A stretch of 7,336 nt of DNA from Bordetella parapertussis (GCA_945888535.1 CAMDAN010000105.1:1-7336), one strand, 5' to 3'; positions 1 through 6,290 are shown, counted from the stretch's first letter. Notes: generated by a model not told the origin, from the letters alone. Numbers and translations are program-made.

Positions 1-1301
1 GTGTTGTCTTTGAGCGACTCTTCTTGGATGATCCGCAAAATTTGCAAAGCGCTGGATTCGGTATCGCGGATATGTCCTGAACCACCACAACGGGGGCAGG
101 GGATCGATGCGCCTTCGCTCAGCGCGGGGCGCAGGCGTTGGCGACTCATTTCCATGAGGCCAAATTTGCTGATGGTCCCAAACTGAACCCGGGCCCGGTC
201 TTGGCGCAAAGCATCGCGCAAACGATTTTCTACGTCACGGCGGTTGCGGCTTTCTTCCATGTCGATAAAGTCGATCACGATCAAGCCGCCCAAGTCACGC
301 AGGCGCATTTGGCGAGCGACTTCGTCTGCCGCTTCCAAGTTGGTGCGCGTAGCGGTTTCTTCAATATCGCCGCCTTTGATGGCGCGGGCGGAGTTGACGT
401 CGACTGACACCAGAGCTTCCGTGTGGTCAATCACAATCGCGCCGCCGGAAGGCAGTTGCACTGTGCGTGCGTAGGCTGATTCAATCTGGTGTTCGATTTG
501 AAAGCGGCTAAACAAAGGCGCGTCATCACGGTAGCGTTTCACGCGGGCCGCATGTTCAGGCATCACATGGGCCATGAACTGCTGCGCTTGTTCGTACACA
601 TCGTCGGTGTCAATCAAGATGTCGCCAATATCGCTATTGAAATAGTCGCGAATCGCGCGAATCACCAGGCTCGATTCCTGGTAAATAAGATAAGCACCCT
701 TGCCGCCTTTGGCAGCGCCATCGATAGCGTTCCAAAGTTTGAGCAAGTAGTTCAGGTCCCATTGCAATTCTGGGGCGCTGCGTCCGATCCCTGCGGTACG
801 CGCAATGATGCTCATGCCGTTAGGGTATTCGAGCTGATCAAGTGCTTCTTTGAGCTCAGCGCGGTCATCGCCTTCGATGCGGCGGCTGACACCGCCACCA
901 CGCGGGTTGTTAGGCATCAAAACCACGTAACGGCCAGCAAGAGAGACGAAAGTTGTTAAAGCCGCGCCCTTGTTTCCGCGCTCTTCTTTTTCAACTTGAA
1001 CTAAAAGTTCCTGGCCTTCGCGAATCGCATCTTGAATGCGGGCTTGGCTGACTGCCACGCCCTGTTGGAAGTATTGCTTAGAGATTTCTTTAAATGGCAA
1101 AAAGCCGTGGCGCTCTTCACCGTAGTCAACGAAGCACGCCTCTAAAGACGGTTCGACGCGGGTCACTACGGCTTTGTAGATGTTGCCTTTGCGTTGTTCG
1201 CGACCTTCAATTTCAATTTCGTAGTCGAGGAGTTTTTGTCCGTCGACGATAGCCAAGCGGCGTTCTTCAGCCTGCGTGGCGTTTATTAGCATCCGTTTCA
1301 T
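1..1301 (-). CDS. rne: Ribonuclease E, N-terminal catalytic half (3' part outside window)
   Basis: RNase E is the endoribonuclease that starts mRNA decay and processes rRNA and tRNA precursors; in other proteobacteria it scaffolds the degradosome at the inner membrane. Translating the minus strand from the ATG at 1301 gives 433 uninterrupted codons beginning [20 protein letters not shown]. An S1 RNA-binding region spans about residues 37-119. R168 and T169 (IIARTAGIG) correspond to the 5'-monophosphate sensor. The metal-binding catalytic aspartates are D301 ([11 protein letters not shown]) and D344 (LIVIDFIDM). The zinc-link CPRC lies at 402-405. The frame leaves the window soon after the zinc link, so the C-terminal scaffold region is not visible. 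The start is chosen because AAAGGA sits 8 nt upstream; an in-frame ATG at 1310 is too close to that site. The gene is divergent from rluC, as in E. coli. The CPRC motif and length fit RNase E/G; RNase E is favoured over RNase G by the start sequence and by rluC next door. Confidence 0.96.
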   Translation of the reverse strand, partial: MKRMLINATQAEERRLAIVDGQKLLDYEIEIEGREQRKGNIYKAVVTRVEPSLEACFVDYGEERHGFLPFKEISKQYFQQGVAVSQARIQDAIREGQELLVQVEKEERGNKGAALTTFVSLAGRYVVLMPNNPRGGGVSRRIEGDDRAELKEALDQLEYPNGMSIIARTAGIGRSAPELQWDLNYLLKLWNAIDGAAKGGKGAYLIYQESSLVIRAIRDYFNSDIGDILIDTDDVYEQAQQFMAHVMPEHAARVKRYRDDAPLFSRFQIEHQIESAYARTVQLPSGGAIVIDHTEALVSVDVNSARAIKGGDIEETATRTNLEAADEVARQMRLRDLGGLIVIDFIDMEESRNRRDVENRLRDALRQDRARVQFGTISKFGLMEMSRQRLRPALSEGASIPCPRCGGSGHIRDTESSALQILRIIQEESLKDN

Positions 1302-1309
1302 GGGTTGCA

Positions 1310-1315
1310 TCCTTT
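1310..1315 (-). promoter_or_regulatory. Ribosome binding site of rne
   Basis: The minus strand reads AAAGGA, with 8 nt to the ATG at 1301. It decides the rne start: the in-frame ATG at 1308-1310 overlaps the end of this site and cannot use it. Confidence 0.7.
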
Positions 1316-1391
1316 ATCAATTGTCACCTGCCCAATACGAGCAAACGATGCCTTGACTGACGAACTGATGTGAGGAGGAATTGCCGGAGAA

Positions 1392-1416
1392 CTTCGACTT
1401 ACACGAGGTGTCGAAG
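1392..1416 (-). repeat. Inverted repeat, candidate rne leader hairpin
   Basis: On the rne sense strand CTTCGAC and GTCGAAG form a perfect 7-bp stem around 11 nt that can add two more pairs around a CTC loop. It lies about 90 nt upstream of the rne start, inside any leader transcript. It has no U-run, so it looks like a leader fold, not a terminator. Resemblance in role to the enterobacterial rne autoregulatory stem-loop is inferred from position only. Confidence 0.5.
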
Positions 1417-1457
1417 CGTAGGCGCAGGGATGGTGACGAGGGGATGGGTTTGCGTTG

Positions 1458-1472
1458 GGGTCAGAGCGACCC
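1458..1472 (-). repeat. Short inverted repeat in rne leader region
   Basis: GGGTC and GACCC form a perfect 5-bp stem with a 5-nt loop (AGAGC on plus). Alone this is weak. It is listed because it falls between two stronger inverted repeats in the same presumptive rne leader. Confidence 0.3.
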
Positions 1473-1565
1473 ATGGCTGATAGATGCCGGAAAACGGTGC
1501 GAACACGCTCCGCAGGCATAGGTTTATCAGTGGCATCAACACAAACATCTCGTTTCATTCCGCCC

Positions 1566-1582
1566 CCAGACCTGGGGTCTGG
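1566..1582 (-). repeat. Inverted repeat with 7-bp stem and triloop upstream of rne
   Basis: CCAGACC and GGTCTGG form a perfect GC-rich 7-bp stem around a 3-nt loop. CCCC (1564-1567) and GGGG (1574-1577) can pair in a competing register. It lies about 265 nt upstream of the rne start and just upstream of the 86-codon leader frame, whose ATG is at 1558. It could be an RNA hairpin or a palindromic protein-binding site; the sequence does not decide. Confidence 0.45.
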
Positions 1583-1646
1583 AGACTTTGGGTATTCCGT
1601 ATCATTGGTTCAATTCATCGGCTTGACCGCATTGAGTGAGGGCCTC

Positions 1647-1665
1647 CACTCGCATTTGGCGAGTG
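1647..1665. repeat. Inverted repeat with a competing upstream arm
   Basis: CACTCGC and GCGAGTG form a perfect 7-bp stem around ATTTG. A third arm, GAGTG at 1634-1638, can pair with the same CACTC (1647-1651), so two mutually exclusive hairpins are possible. It lies about 100 nt upstream of rluC and about 345 nt upstream of rne, so it could belong to either control region. Confidence 0.45.
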
Positions 1666-1673
1666 ATTGGCGA
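1656..1673 (+). repeat. Tandem TTGGCGA direct repeat, 11-bp period
   Basis: TTGGCGA occurs at 1656-1662 and again at 1667-1673, so the copies start 11 bp apart, about one helical turn. The first copy overlaps the right arm of the 1647-1665 inverted repeat. Same-face spacing in a divergent control region is compatible with a regulator site, but a 7-bp repeat can arise by chance. Confidence 0.3.
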
Positions 1674-1766
1674 ACAAAACAACGTGGCGGCATCGACCGG
1701 CTAGCGGGCTTTGGGCGGGGCGTGGACTAAACTCCAACTAAATCAACCACTTACAGCAAAACGCTA

Positions 1767-2879
1767 GTGAAACACATTATAGGGTCCATTCGCACTCCAG
1801 AAAAAGCCGATGAATTGGCGGTTTCTGGACCCGTGGCGCAATGGCGAACCGTCGAAGAAGATGGGGCCGACCAAAGGCTAGATAACTACCTGATGCGCCA
1901 CCTCAAAGGGGTTCCAAAGACGCATATTTATCGCATTATTCGCAGCGGAGAGGTGCGAGTGAACAAGGGCCGCGCCAACGCCGATACGCGGTTGCAGTTG
2001 GGCGATGTGGTTCGACTCCCGCCTGTTCGCGTATCGGAGCGTGCGACCGAAAAAGCCCAAGCCATGACGGAACAGGCAGGGCGATTTGTACCGGCCAAAG
2101 ATTTCCCTTTGTTGTTTGAGGATGACTATTTTTTAGCCATCAATAAGCCTGCGGGGGTCGCGGTGCATGGCGGCTCTGGGGTGAGTTTTGGCGTGATTGA
2201 GCAACTCCGCATGGCAAGACCGCAGGCCAAGTTCTTGGAGTTGGTTCACCGCATTGACCGGGAAACCAGTGGAATTTTGTTAGTCGCTAAAAAGCGCAGC
2301 GCTTTAAAAAATTTACAAGACCAGTTTCGCGACCGATCCACAGGGAAAACATACCTGGCGGTGGTGTTAGGTCGTTGGCCAGACAATAAAAAAGTTCTTG
2401 ATAAACCGCTGCACAAGTTTTTAACGGATAGCCCGGATGGATTGGGCGAGCGCCGGGTGAAAGTGGTATCGAAAGACGACCCCAACGGCATGCCTTCGCT
2501 TTCTTTGGTGAAGGTGTTGGCAAGGTCCTCGGAGTCGGAGCGTTTTCCATATTCCTTGCTAGAGGTGACGATCAAAACGGGGCGCACACACCAAATCAGA
2601 GTGCATTTGTCATCCGAAGGTCTTCCCATTGCGGGCGACGATAAATATGGTGATTTTGAGCGCAATAAAAATTTAGCCAAGATCGGCCAAGCGGCCGTTT
2701 TAAAAAGAATGTTTCTGCATGCGTGGCGGATTCAATTCAAACATCCCGCAACGCAAGAGGATCAAGAGATACGTGCCGAACTGGCCACTGATTTGCAAGA
2801 TTTCTTGAGGGCTATTCACCTACCCATAAAATTTGAAAATGATCCACAGCCCCTTAGAACCCCGCCCACGCCAGTTTGA
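1767..2879 (+). CDS. rluC: 23S rRNA pseudouridine synthase RluC (positions 955/2504/2580 in E. coli)
   Basis: This RsuA/RluA-family enzyme isomerises uridines to pseudouridine in 23S rRNA during large-subunit assembly. The 370-residue product has an S4 RNA-binding domain at about residues 35-100 (QRLDNYLMRHLKGVPKTHIY, then GEVRVN and VRLPPVRVSER). The catalytic domain follows, with NKPAGVAVHGGSG at 126-138, the catalytic-Asp motif HRIDRETSG (D164), and GRTHQIRVHL. These match E. coli RluC closely, including FGVIEQLR, which points to RluC more than RluD. The start is uncertain: the GTG at 1767 has no clear Shine-Dalgarno sequence, no in-frame ATG occurs before residue 43 inside the S4 domain, and a downstream GTG or TTG would only trim the non-conserved N-terminus. 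The gene is divergent from rne and overlaps the next gene by 41 nt. The product runs about 20-25 residues past the usual RluC end, with a Pro/Thr-rich tail. Confidence 0.95.
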   Translation: MKHIIGSIRTPEKADELAVSGPVAQWRTVEEDGADQRLDNYLMRHLKGVPKTHIYRIIRSGEVRVNKGRANADTRLQLGDVVRLPPVRVSERATEKAQAMTEQAGRFVPAKDFPLLFEDDYFLAINKPAGVAVHGGSGVSFGVIEQLRMARPQAKFLELVHRIDRETSGILLVAKKRSALKNLQDQFRDRSTGKTYLAVVLGRWPDNKKVLDKPLHKFLTDSPDGLGERRVKVVSKDDPNGMPSLSLVKVLARSSESERFPYSLLEVTIKTGRTHQIRVHLSSEGLPIAGDDKYGDFERNKNLAKIGQAAVLKRMFLHAWRIQFKHPATQEDQEIRAELATDLQDFLRAIHLPIKFENDPQPLRTPPTPV

Positions 2880-3519
2880 CTTGATCGCTTTTGATTGGGA
2901 TGGCACGCTCTTTGACTCAACGGCCATCATTGCCCGTTGCATCCAACTGGCAGTCCAAGATGTGGGCGGGACCGTCCCGACGCAGGAGCAGGCTTCGTAT
3001 GTCATTGGCTTAGGGCTCATGCAGGCTTTGGCGCATGCGGCTCCTGATGTTCCCAAAGAAAAATACCCGCTTTTAGGCGAGCGTTACAAGCACCATTACA
3101 CGCTTGAACAAAACTCTATCAGCCTTTTCCCAGGCATTTTGGAGATGCTCAATGATTTAAAGCAGCGCCAACATTTTCTGTGCGTTGCCACGGGTAAAAG
3201 CCGCTGGGGCTTGGATGAGGCTTTGCACGCCGTAGAGCTGAGATCGCTGTTTCACGCATCCCGAACGGCGGATGAAACGCGCGGAAAGCCCCATCCAATG
3301 ATGTTGCATGAACTCATGGCGGAGATGGGCGTTTCGCCAGAAAAAACCTTGATGGTAGGTGACACCAGCCATGATTTGCAAATGGCAACTCATGCCGGTT
3401 GTGCCAGTTTGGGGGTGAGTTATGGTGCCCATGAGACAGATGCGCTTCAAGCCTGTCAGCCCTTGCATATTGCCCACTCCGTCAAAGAACTGCACCAATG
3501 GATGAAAACGTTCGCCTGA
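2839..3519 (+). CDS. HAD-superfamily hydrolase, phosphoglycolate phosphatase-like (Gph/subfamily IA)
   Basis: A cytosolic phosphatase of the haloacid dehalogenase superfamily, 226 residues from the ATG at 2839. Motif I is FDWDGTLFDST with nucleophile D19 and acid/base D21. Motif II is the threonine of VATGKS (T118). Motif III is the lysine of RGKPHP (K150). Motif IV is MVGDTSHD (D175, D179). The segment between motifs I and II fits the helical C1 cap of Gph-like enzymes. Substrate cannot be read from sequence; phosphoglycolate, pyrophosphate or another small phosphomonoester are all possible, so no symbol is given. The start lies inside the rluC 3' end, giving a 41-nt overlap. A TTG two codons earlier (2833) is the only nearby alternative. 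No Shine-Dalgarno sequence is seen, so translation probably depends on coupling to rluC. Confidence 0.9.
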   Translation: MIHSPLEPRPRQFDLIAFDWDGTLFDSTAIIARCIQLAVQDVGGTVPTQEQASYVIGLGLMQALAHAAPDVPKEKYPLLGERYKHHYTLEQNSISLFPGILEMLNDLKQRQHFLCVATGKSRWGLDEALHAVELRSLFHASRTADETRGKPHPMMLHELMAEMGVSPEKTLMVGDTSHDLQMATHAGCASLGVSYGAHETDALQACQPLHIAHSVKELHQWMKTFA

Positions 3520-3536
3520 GAAAGAGATTGTGAACC

Positions 3537-3911
3537 ATGGAAACGGATAAGCAACCCATCGCGCTATGTAACTCGGCTGATTTGGTAGACAGCGGCCTCG
3601 CAGTCCCCTTTGATGTGGAGTACCAGGGGCAAACGTGTTTTGCCTTTGCGATTCGCTTTGAAGGAGAAGCCCATGCCTATTTAAACCGGTGTTCCCACGT
3701 GGCCATGGAAATGGACTTCCAGCCAAATCGGTTTTTTGATGAGTCGGGGCAATACCTGATGTGCGCAACGCATGGCGCTATGTATGAACCTGCCACAGGC
3801 CAATGTGTGGGTGGCCCCTGTCGCGGCGGCTTGGTCAAAATAGCCGTGTCTGAACAAGGCAGCGTAGTCCACTGGCATACTGCCCACAACCTAACGCCCG
3901 TCCATTTTTAA
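3537..3911 (+). CDS. Small Rieske [2Fe-2S] protein
   Basis: A 124-residue stand-alone Rieske domain. The cluster ligands are visible as two boxes: C52-S-H54 (NRCSHVAMEMD) and C76-A-T-H79 (LMCATHGAMYEP), followed by GGPCRGG, the usual proline-loop region. Rieske clusters of this kind carry electrons in oxygenases or act as stand-alone ferredoxins. No signal peptide or membrane segment is seen, so it is probably cytosolic. It lacks an oxygenase catalytic domain, and no reductase or oxygenase is nearby to name a partner. It starts 17 nt after the HAD gene with a purine-rich GAAAGAGA sequence upstream, and only 1 nt separates it from the S49 peptidase. A stand-alone Rieske protein at this place in the rluC operon is, from memory, a recurring arrangement in the Burkholderiales, but I know of no assigned function. 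Confidence 0.9.
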   Translation: METDKQPIALCNSADLVDSGLAVPFDVEYQGQTCFAFAIRFEGEAHAYLNRCSHVAMEMDFQPNRFFDESGQYLMCATHGAMYEPATGQCVGGPCRGGLVKIAVSEQGSVVHWHTAHNLTPVHF

Positions 3912-3912
3912 T

Positions 3913-4893
3913 ATGTCCGAAATAAATACGCCTGACACCCCCTCGTCTGAGCCAGAAAAAGTGCCTGAACCCCATTGGGAGCGTGCGAGCTTAGAGCGCC
4001 TCATGATGGCTTCTTTGGTAGAGCAACGGACCGCTCGGCGCTGGCGCAATGGAATTCGCTTGTCGTGGTTGGTTTTCTTGTCGGCGCTGGTGTATTTGGG
4101 AATGGAGCGGGGCACCAGTAATGCGGATATTTCCCGTCCGCATACGGCCGTGGTAGAGATCAAAGGTGAAATTGCCTCCGGTTCAGAAGCCAGCGCAGAG
4201 CTGGTACTTTCGTCTTTACGCAGCGCTTTTGAAGACGAGGGCGCCAAAGCGGTGGTCATACTGATTAACTCCCCAGGAGGAAGCCCGGTTCAGGCCGGCA
4301 TCATCAATGATGAAATTTGGCGTCTGAAGACGCTCCATAAAAAACCGATTTACGCCGTAGTCGAGGAAACATGCGCCTCAGCGGCGTATTACATTGCGGT
4401 CTCTGCAGACCAGATTTTTGTCGATAAGGCCAGCATTGTGGGAAGCATTGGGGTCTTAATGGATGGGTTTGGGTTCACTGGTTTGATGGACAAGCTCGGG
4501 GTCGAGCGGCGGCTAATGACCGCGGGCCAAAACAAAGGTTTCATGGATCCCTTTAGCCCCCAAACTGAAAAGCAGCGTCTTTTTGCCCAGTCAATGTTGG
4601 ACCAAATTCACCAGCAATTTATAGCTGCAGTGAAGTCGGGTCGCGGCGAACGCTTGAAAGAGACGCCTGAGACTTTCAGCGGTTTGTTTTGGACTGGACA
4701 GCAAGCCGTTGCAATGGGGCTGGCTGACCAATTAGGCAATCTGGATTTTGTGGCCCGCGAGGTAGCCAAAGCGCCTGAAATTATTGACTACACCCGGCGC
4801 GACAACGTGGCGGAGCGTTTGGTTAAGCGTTTTGGTGCGTCAATGGGCGAATCTATTGGTCGCACGATGACGACCGCCCCGGCCTTGCGCTAA
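3913..4893 (+). CDS. Membrane-anchored S49 peptidase (short SppA type)
   Basis: A serine peptidase of family S49, whose members degrade cleaved signal peptides or other membrane-associated peptides. The 326-residue product has a charged N-terminus, an Arg-rich stretch (ARRWRNGIR, 41-49) and one hydrophobic segment at about 47-64. This suggests an uncleaved anchor with the catalytic domain outside the cytoplasm. The oxyanion/substrate region INSPGGSP is at 118-125. The nucleophile is S156 in ETCASAAYYIA and the general base is K208 in AGQNKGFMDPF. The Ser-Lys distance of 52 equals that of B. subtilis SppA (S147/K199). The Gly-Gly that usually follows the nucleophile is Ala-Ala here. Length fits the single-domain 36-kDa type, not the 67-kDa E. 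coli SppA. The ATG lies 1 nt after the Rieske stop without a Shine-Dalgarno sequence, implying coupling. The stop overlaps the opposing methyltransferase gene. Confidence 0.92.
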   Translation: MSEINTPDTPSSEPEKVPEPHWERASLERLMMASLVEQRTARRWRNGIRLSWLVFLSALVYLGMERGTSNADISRPHTAVVEIKGEIASGSEASAELVLSSLRSAFEDEGAKAVVILINSPGGSPVQAGIINDEIWRLKTLHKKPIYAVVEETCASAAYYIAVSADQIFVDKASIVGSIGVLMDGFGFTGLMDKLGVERRLMTAGQNKGFMDPFSPQTEKQRLFAQSMLDQIHQQFIAAVKSGRGERLKETPETFSGLFWTGQQAVAMGLADQLGNLDFVAREVAKAPEIIDYTRRDNVAERLVKRFGASMGESIGRTMTTAPALR

Positions 4894-5666
4894 CGTCCGA
4901 AACAAAAAACCGTTGGTATTTTGTTGTCAACGGTCCATACCTTCTGCTTCCATTGTGTAACCGTCCCGCTGTGATGGCATGCGCTAGAGAGCGTTAAACC
5001 ACTGGCGCTGGCTAAGCGGGTGGTGGGTTGAAGCGTTTGAAGCAAGGTTTGGAGCAGGGCTTGGTTGCGGTAGGGCGTTTCAATCAGTATTTGGGTCTGC
5101 CCCGTTTTGAGGGCGTAACTCTCTAGTTCCTTAATGCGTTGAGCGCGCTCACTTGGAGTCGCGGGTACGTAGCCGACAAAAGCAAAATTCTGCCCATTGA
5201 GCCCACTGCCAGCCAGCGCCAAGAGCAAGGACACGGGGCCCACCAAGGCAACCACCTCAATGCCTAAATCGTGTGCTGCTCGCACGACTGAAGACCCTGG
5301 GTCAGCCACCGCGGGCATTCCCGCTTCGCTGACCAAACCAATATCGTGACCCGCTAAGGCGGCTTGAAGTAAATAGCGTGCGTCAAATTCACCTTGATGG
5401 TCTCCTTTTTTATGAACCTCTCGGGGAAGTTCTTGAAGATCGAGGCTTTGTAATGGGCCTGTTAGCGGAGTGATTTCAGCAATACGTTTTAAATAAGCCC
5501 GAGTCGATTTTGCGTTTTCACAAATCCAATATTGCAGGCAAGCCGCGGCGCTCAAGGTGGCCATGGGCATGGATTGGTCAAGAGGACTCTGTTGCTCGCA
5601 CCCAAAATCCAAAGGAGCCGGAACCAGATAGAGTTTCCCAAGTCTTGAACTGGAATGGGGGCTCAT
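4890..5666 (-). CDS. RsmI-like tetrapyrrole-methylase-fold SAM methyltransferase, diverged and short
   Basis: A 258-residue protein related to RsmI, which 2'-O-methylates C1402 of 16S rRNA. Recognisable positions are GKLYLVPAPLD (10-20; RsmI has LYIVPTPIGN), ENAKSTRAYL (50-59; RsmI has AEDTRHT), LVSEAGMPAVADPG (111-124; RsmI has LVSDAGTPLINDPG), and GPVSLLLALAGSGLNGQNFAFVGYVP (143-168). Several motif residues differ from canonical RsmI and the product is about 28 residues shorter than the E. coli enzyme. It is therefore probably a paralogue with another or modified substrate, so I give no symbol. The ATG overlaps the maf stop (ATGA), indicating translational coupling and a common transcript. 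Its TAG stop interlocks with the TAA of the S49 peptidase gene on the other strand. SAM binding follows from the fold; substrate is unknown. Confidence 0.88.
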   Translation of the reverse strand: MSPHSSSRLGKLYLVPAPLDFGCEQQSPLDQSMPMATLSAAACLQYWICENAKSTRAYLKRIAEITPLTGPLQSLDLQELPREVHKKGDHQGEFDARYLLQAALAGHDIGLVSEAGMPAVADPGSSVVRAAHDLGIEVVALVGPVSLLLALAGSGLNGQNFAFVGYVPATPSERAQRIKELESYALKTGQTQILIETPYRNQALLQTLLQTLQPTTRLASASGLTLSSACHHSGTVTQWKQKVWTVDNKIPTVFCFGR

Positions 5667-6265
5667 GGCGCACCCAGCAAAGTAATGCCTGCAGAGCGAA
5701 GCATGGCGCTGGTTCGAATCAGTGGCAGCCCGATCAGGGTCGTGGGGTCATCGCTTTCAATGCTTTCGAGCAACGCAATGCCAAGCCCCTCGCTTTTGGC
5801 GCTTCCGGCGCAGTCATAAGGCTCTTCTAAATGCAAATAGTGAGCGATCTCAACATCGCTAAGTGATCTAAATTTCACGGCAACAGAAACTAGCACCTGC
5901 TCACAAAAACCGCTTTCAAGGCAGACCACCGCCACAGCCGTTTGAAAGAGCACCGTCTGCCCCCGCATGGCTTGCAGTTGCTTCATCGCGCGCTCAAAAT
6001 CTCCGGGTTTTCCAAGAGCTGTGCCATGTAAGTCAGCGACTTGGTCGCAGCCAATGACCACGCTTTTGGGGTGCAGCTTTGCCACGGCGTGGGCTTTGCT
6101 TAGCGCCAACCGGCGGGCAAGCTCTGCTGGAGACTCGCCAGCCAGGGGTGATTCATCGACGTGTGACGGCTCGACGGTGAATGGCAGCCGCAAACGGGCG
6201 AGTAGTTCTCGGCGGTAAACCGAAGTGGAGCCTAGAACAATGTTTCTTTGGTGAAGGTGCTGCAT
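5663..6265 (-). CDS. maf: Maf/YceF-type nucleotide pyrophosphatase (7-methyl-GTP type)
   Basis: Maf proteins hydrolyse nucleoside triphosphates to monophosphates and are thought to remove modified nucleotides; the E. coli YceF subgroup prefers 7-methyl-GTP. The 200-residue product shows the substrate loop LGSTSVYRRELL (11-22), HVDESP, the catalytic aspartate in VIGCDQVA (D74), ALGKPGDF, YDCAGSAKSEGLGIAL, and a C-terminal DDPTTLIGLPLI. The GxDQV and AGSxKSEG forms and DPxTLxGLPLI closely match E. coli YceF, not the YhdE (dTTP/UTP) group. Position supports this: YceF is also divergent from yceD-rpmF-plsX in E. coli. Only 25 bp separate it from yceD, and its 3' end overlaps the methyltransferase start by 4 nt. 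No strong Shine-Dalgarno sequence is visible. The enzyme is cytosolic. Confidence 0.94.
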   Translation of the reverse strand: MQHLHQRNIVLGSTSVYRRELLARLRLPFTVEPSHVDESPLAGESPAELARRLALSKAHAVAKLHPKSVVIGCDQVADLHGTALGKPGDFERAMKQLQAMRGQTVLFQTAVAVVCLESGFCEQVLVSVAVKFRSLSDVEIAHYLHLEEPYDCAGSAKSEGLGIALLESIESDDPTTLIGLPLIRTSAMLRSAGITLLGAP

Positions 6266-6290
6266 AACCCGATTCTCTTACACTGCAGGC

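Larger units (their letters stand above)
1302..1766. other. Divergent rne/rluC spacer, probable rne leader and rluC promoter region
   Basis: This 465-bp spacer is the only long gap between convincing genes. It contains perfect inverted repeats at 1392-1416, 1458-1472, 1566-1582 and 1647-1665, and a direct TTGGCGA repeat at 1656-1673. In E. coli the corresponding spacer encodes a long structured rne 5' UTR through which RNase E represses its own synthesis; a similar role here is inference. Open frames exist on both strands (86 codons at 1298-1558 minus, 91 codons at 1455-1730 plus), but their Arg/Ser/Pro/His-rich products look like nothing I recognise. I could not find a good paired -35/-10 promoter for either gene. 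TATCAT at 1600-1605 (plus) and TTGAAC on the minus strand near 1613-1608 lack acceptable partners. Confidence 0.6.

Noticed and set aside
489..959. 156-codon plus-strand open frame opposite rne
   Set aside because: It lies wholly on the antisense strand of a rne region with clear RNase E motifs. Its product has no recognisable features; it is a codon-bias shadow.
1455..1730. 91-codon plus-strand open frame in the rne/rluC spacer
   Set aside because: Low-complexity Arg/Ser-rich product, no good ribosome site, and it crosses hairpin-forming sequence. No family is recognised.
1711..1733. TTGGGC / TAAACT as rluC promoter
   Set aside because: The hexamers are only 11 bp apart and no acceptable -35 lies 16-18 bp upstream of TAAACT.
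2246..2680. 144-codon minus-strand open frame inside rluC
   Set aside because: It is antisense to the RluC catalytic domain and has no motifs of its own.
3157..3768. 203-codon minus-strand open frame
   Set aside because: It lies opposite the HAD and Rieske genes, both of which have complete catalytic or ligand motifs; it is a shadow frame.
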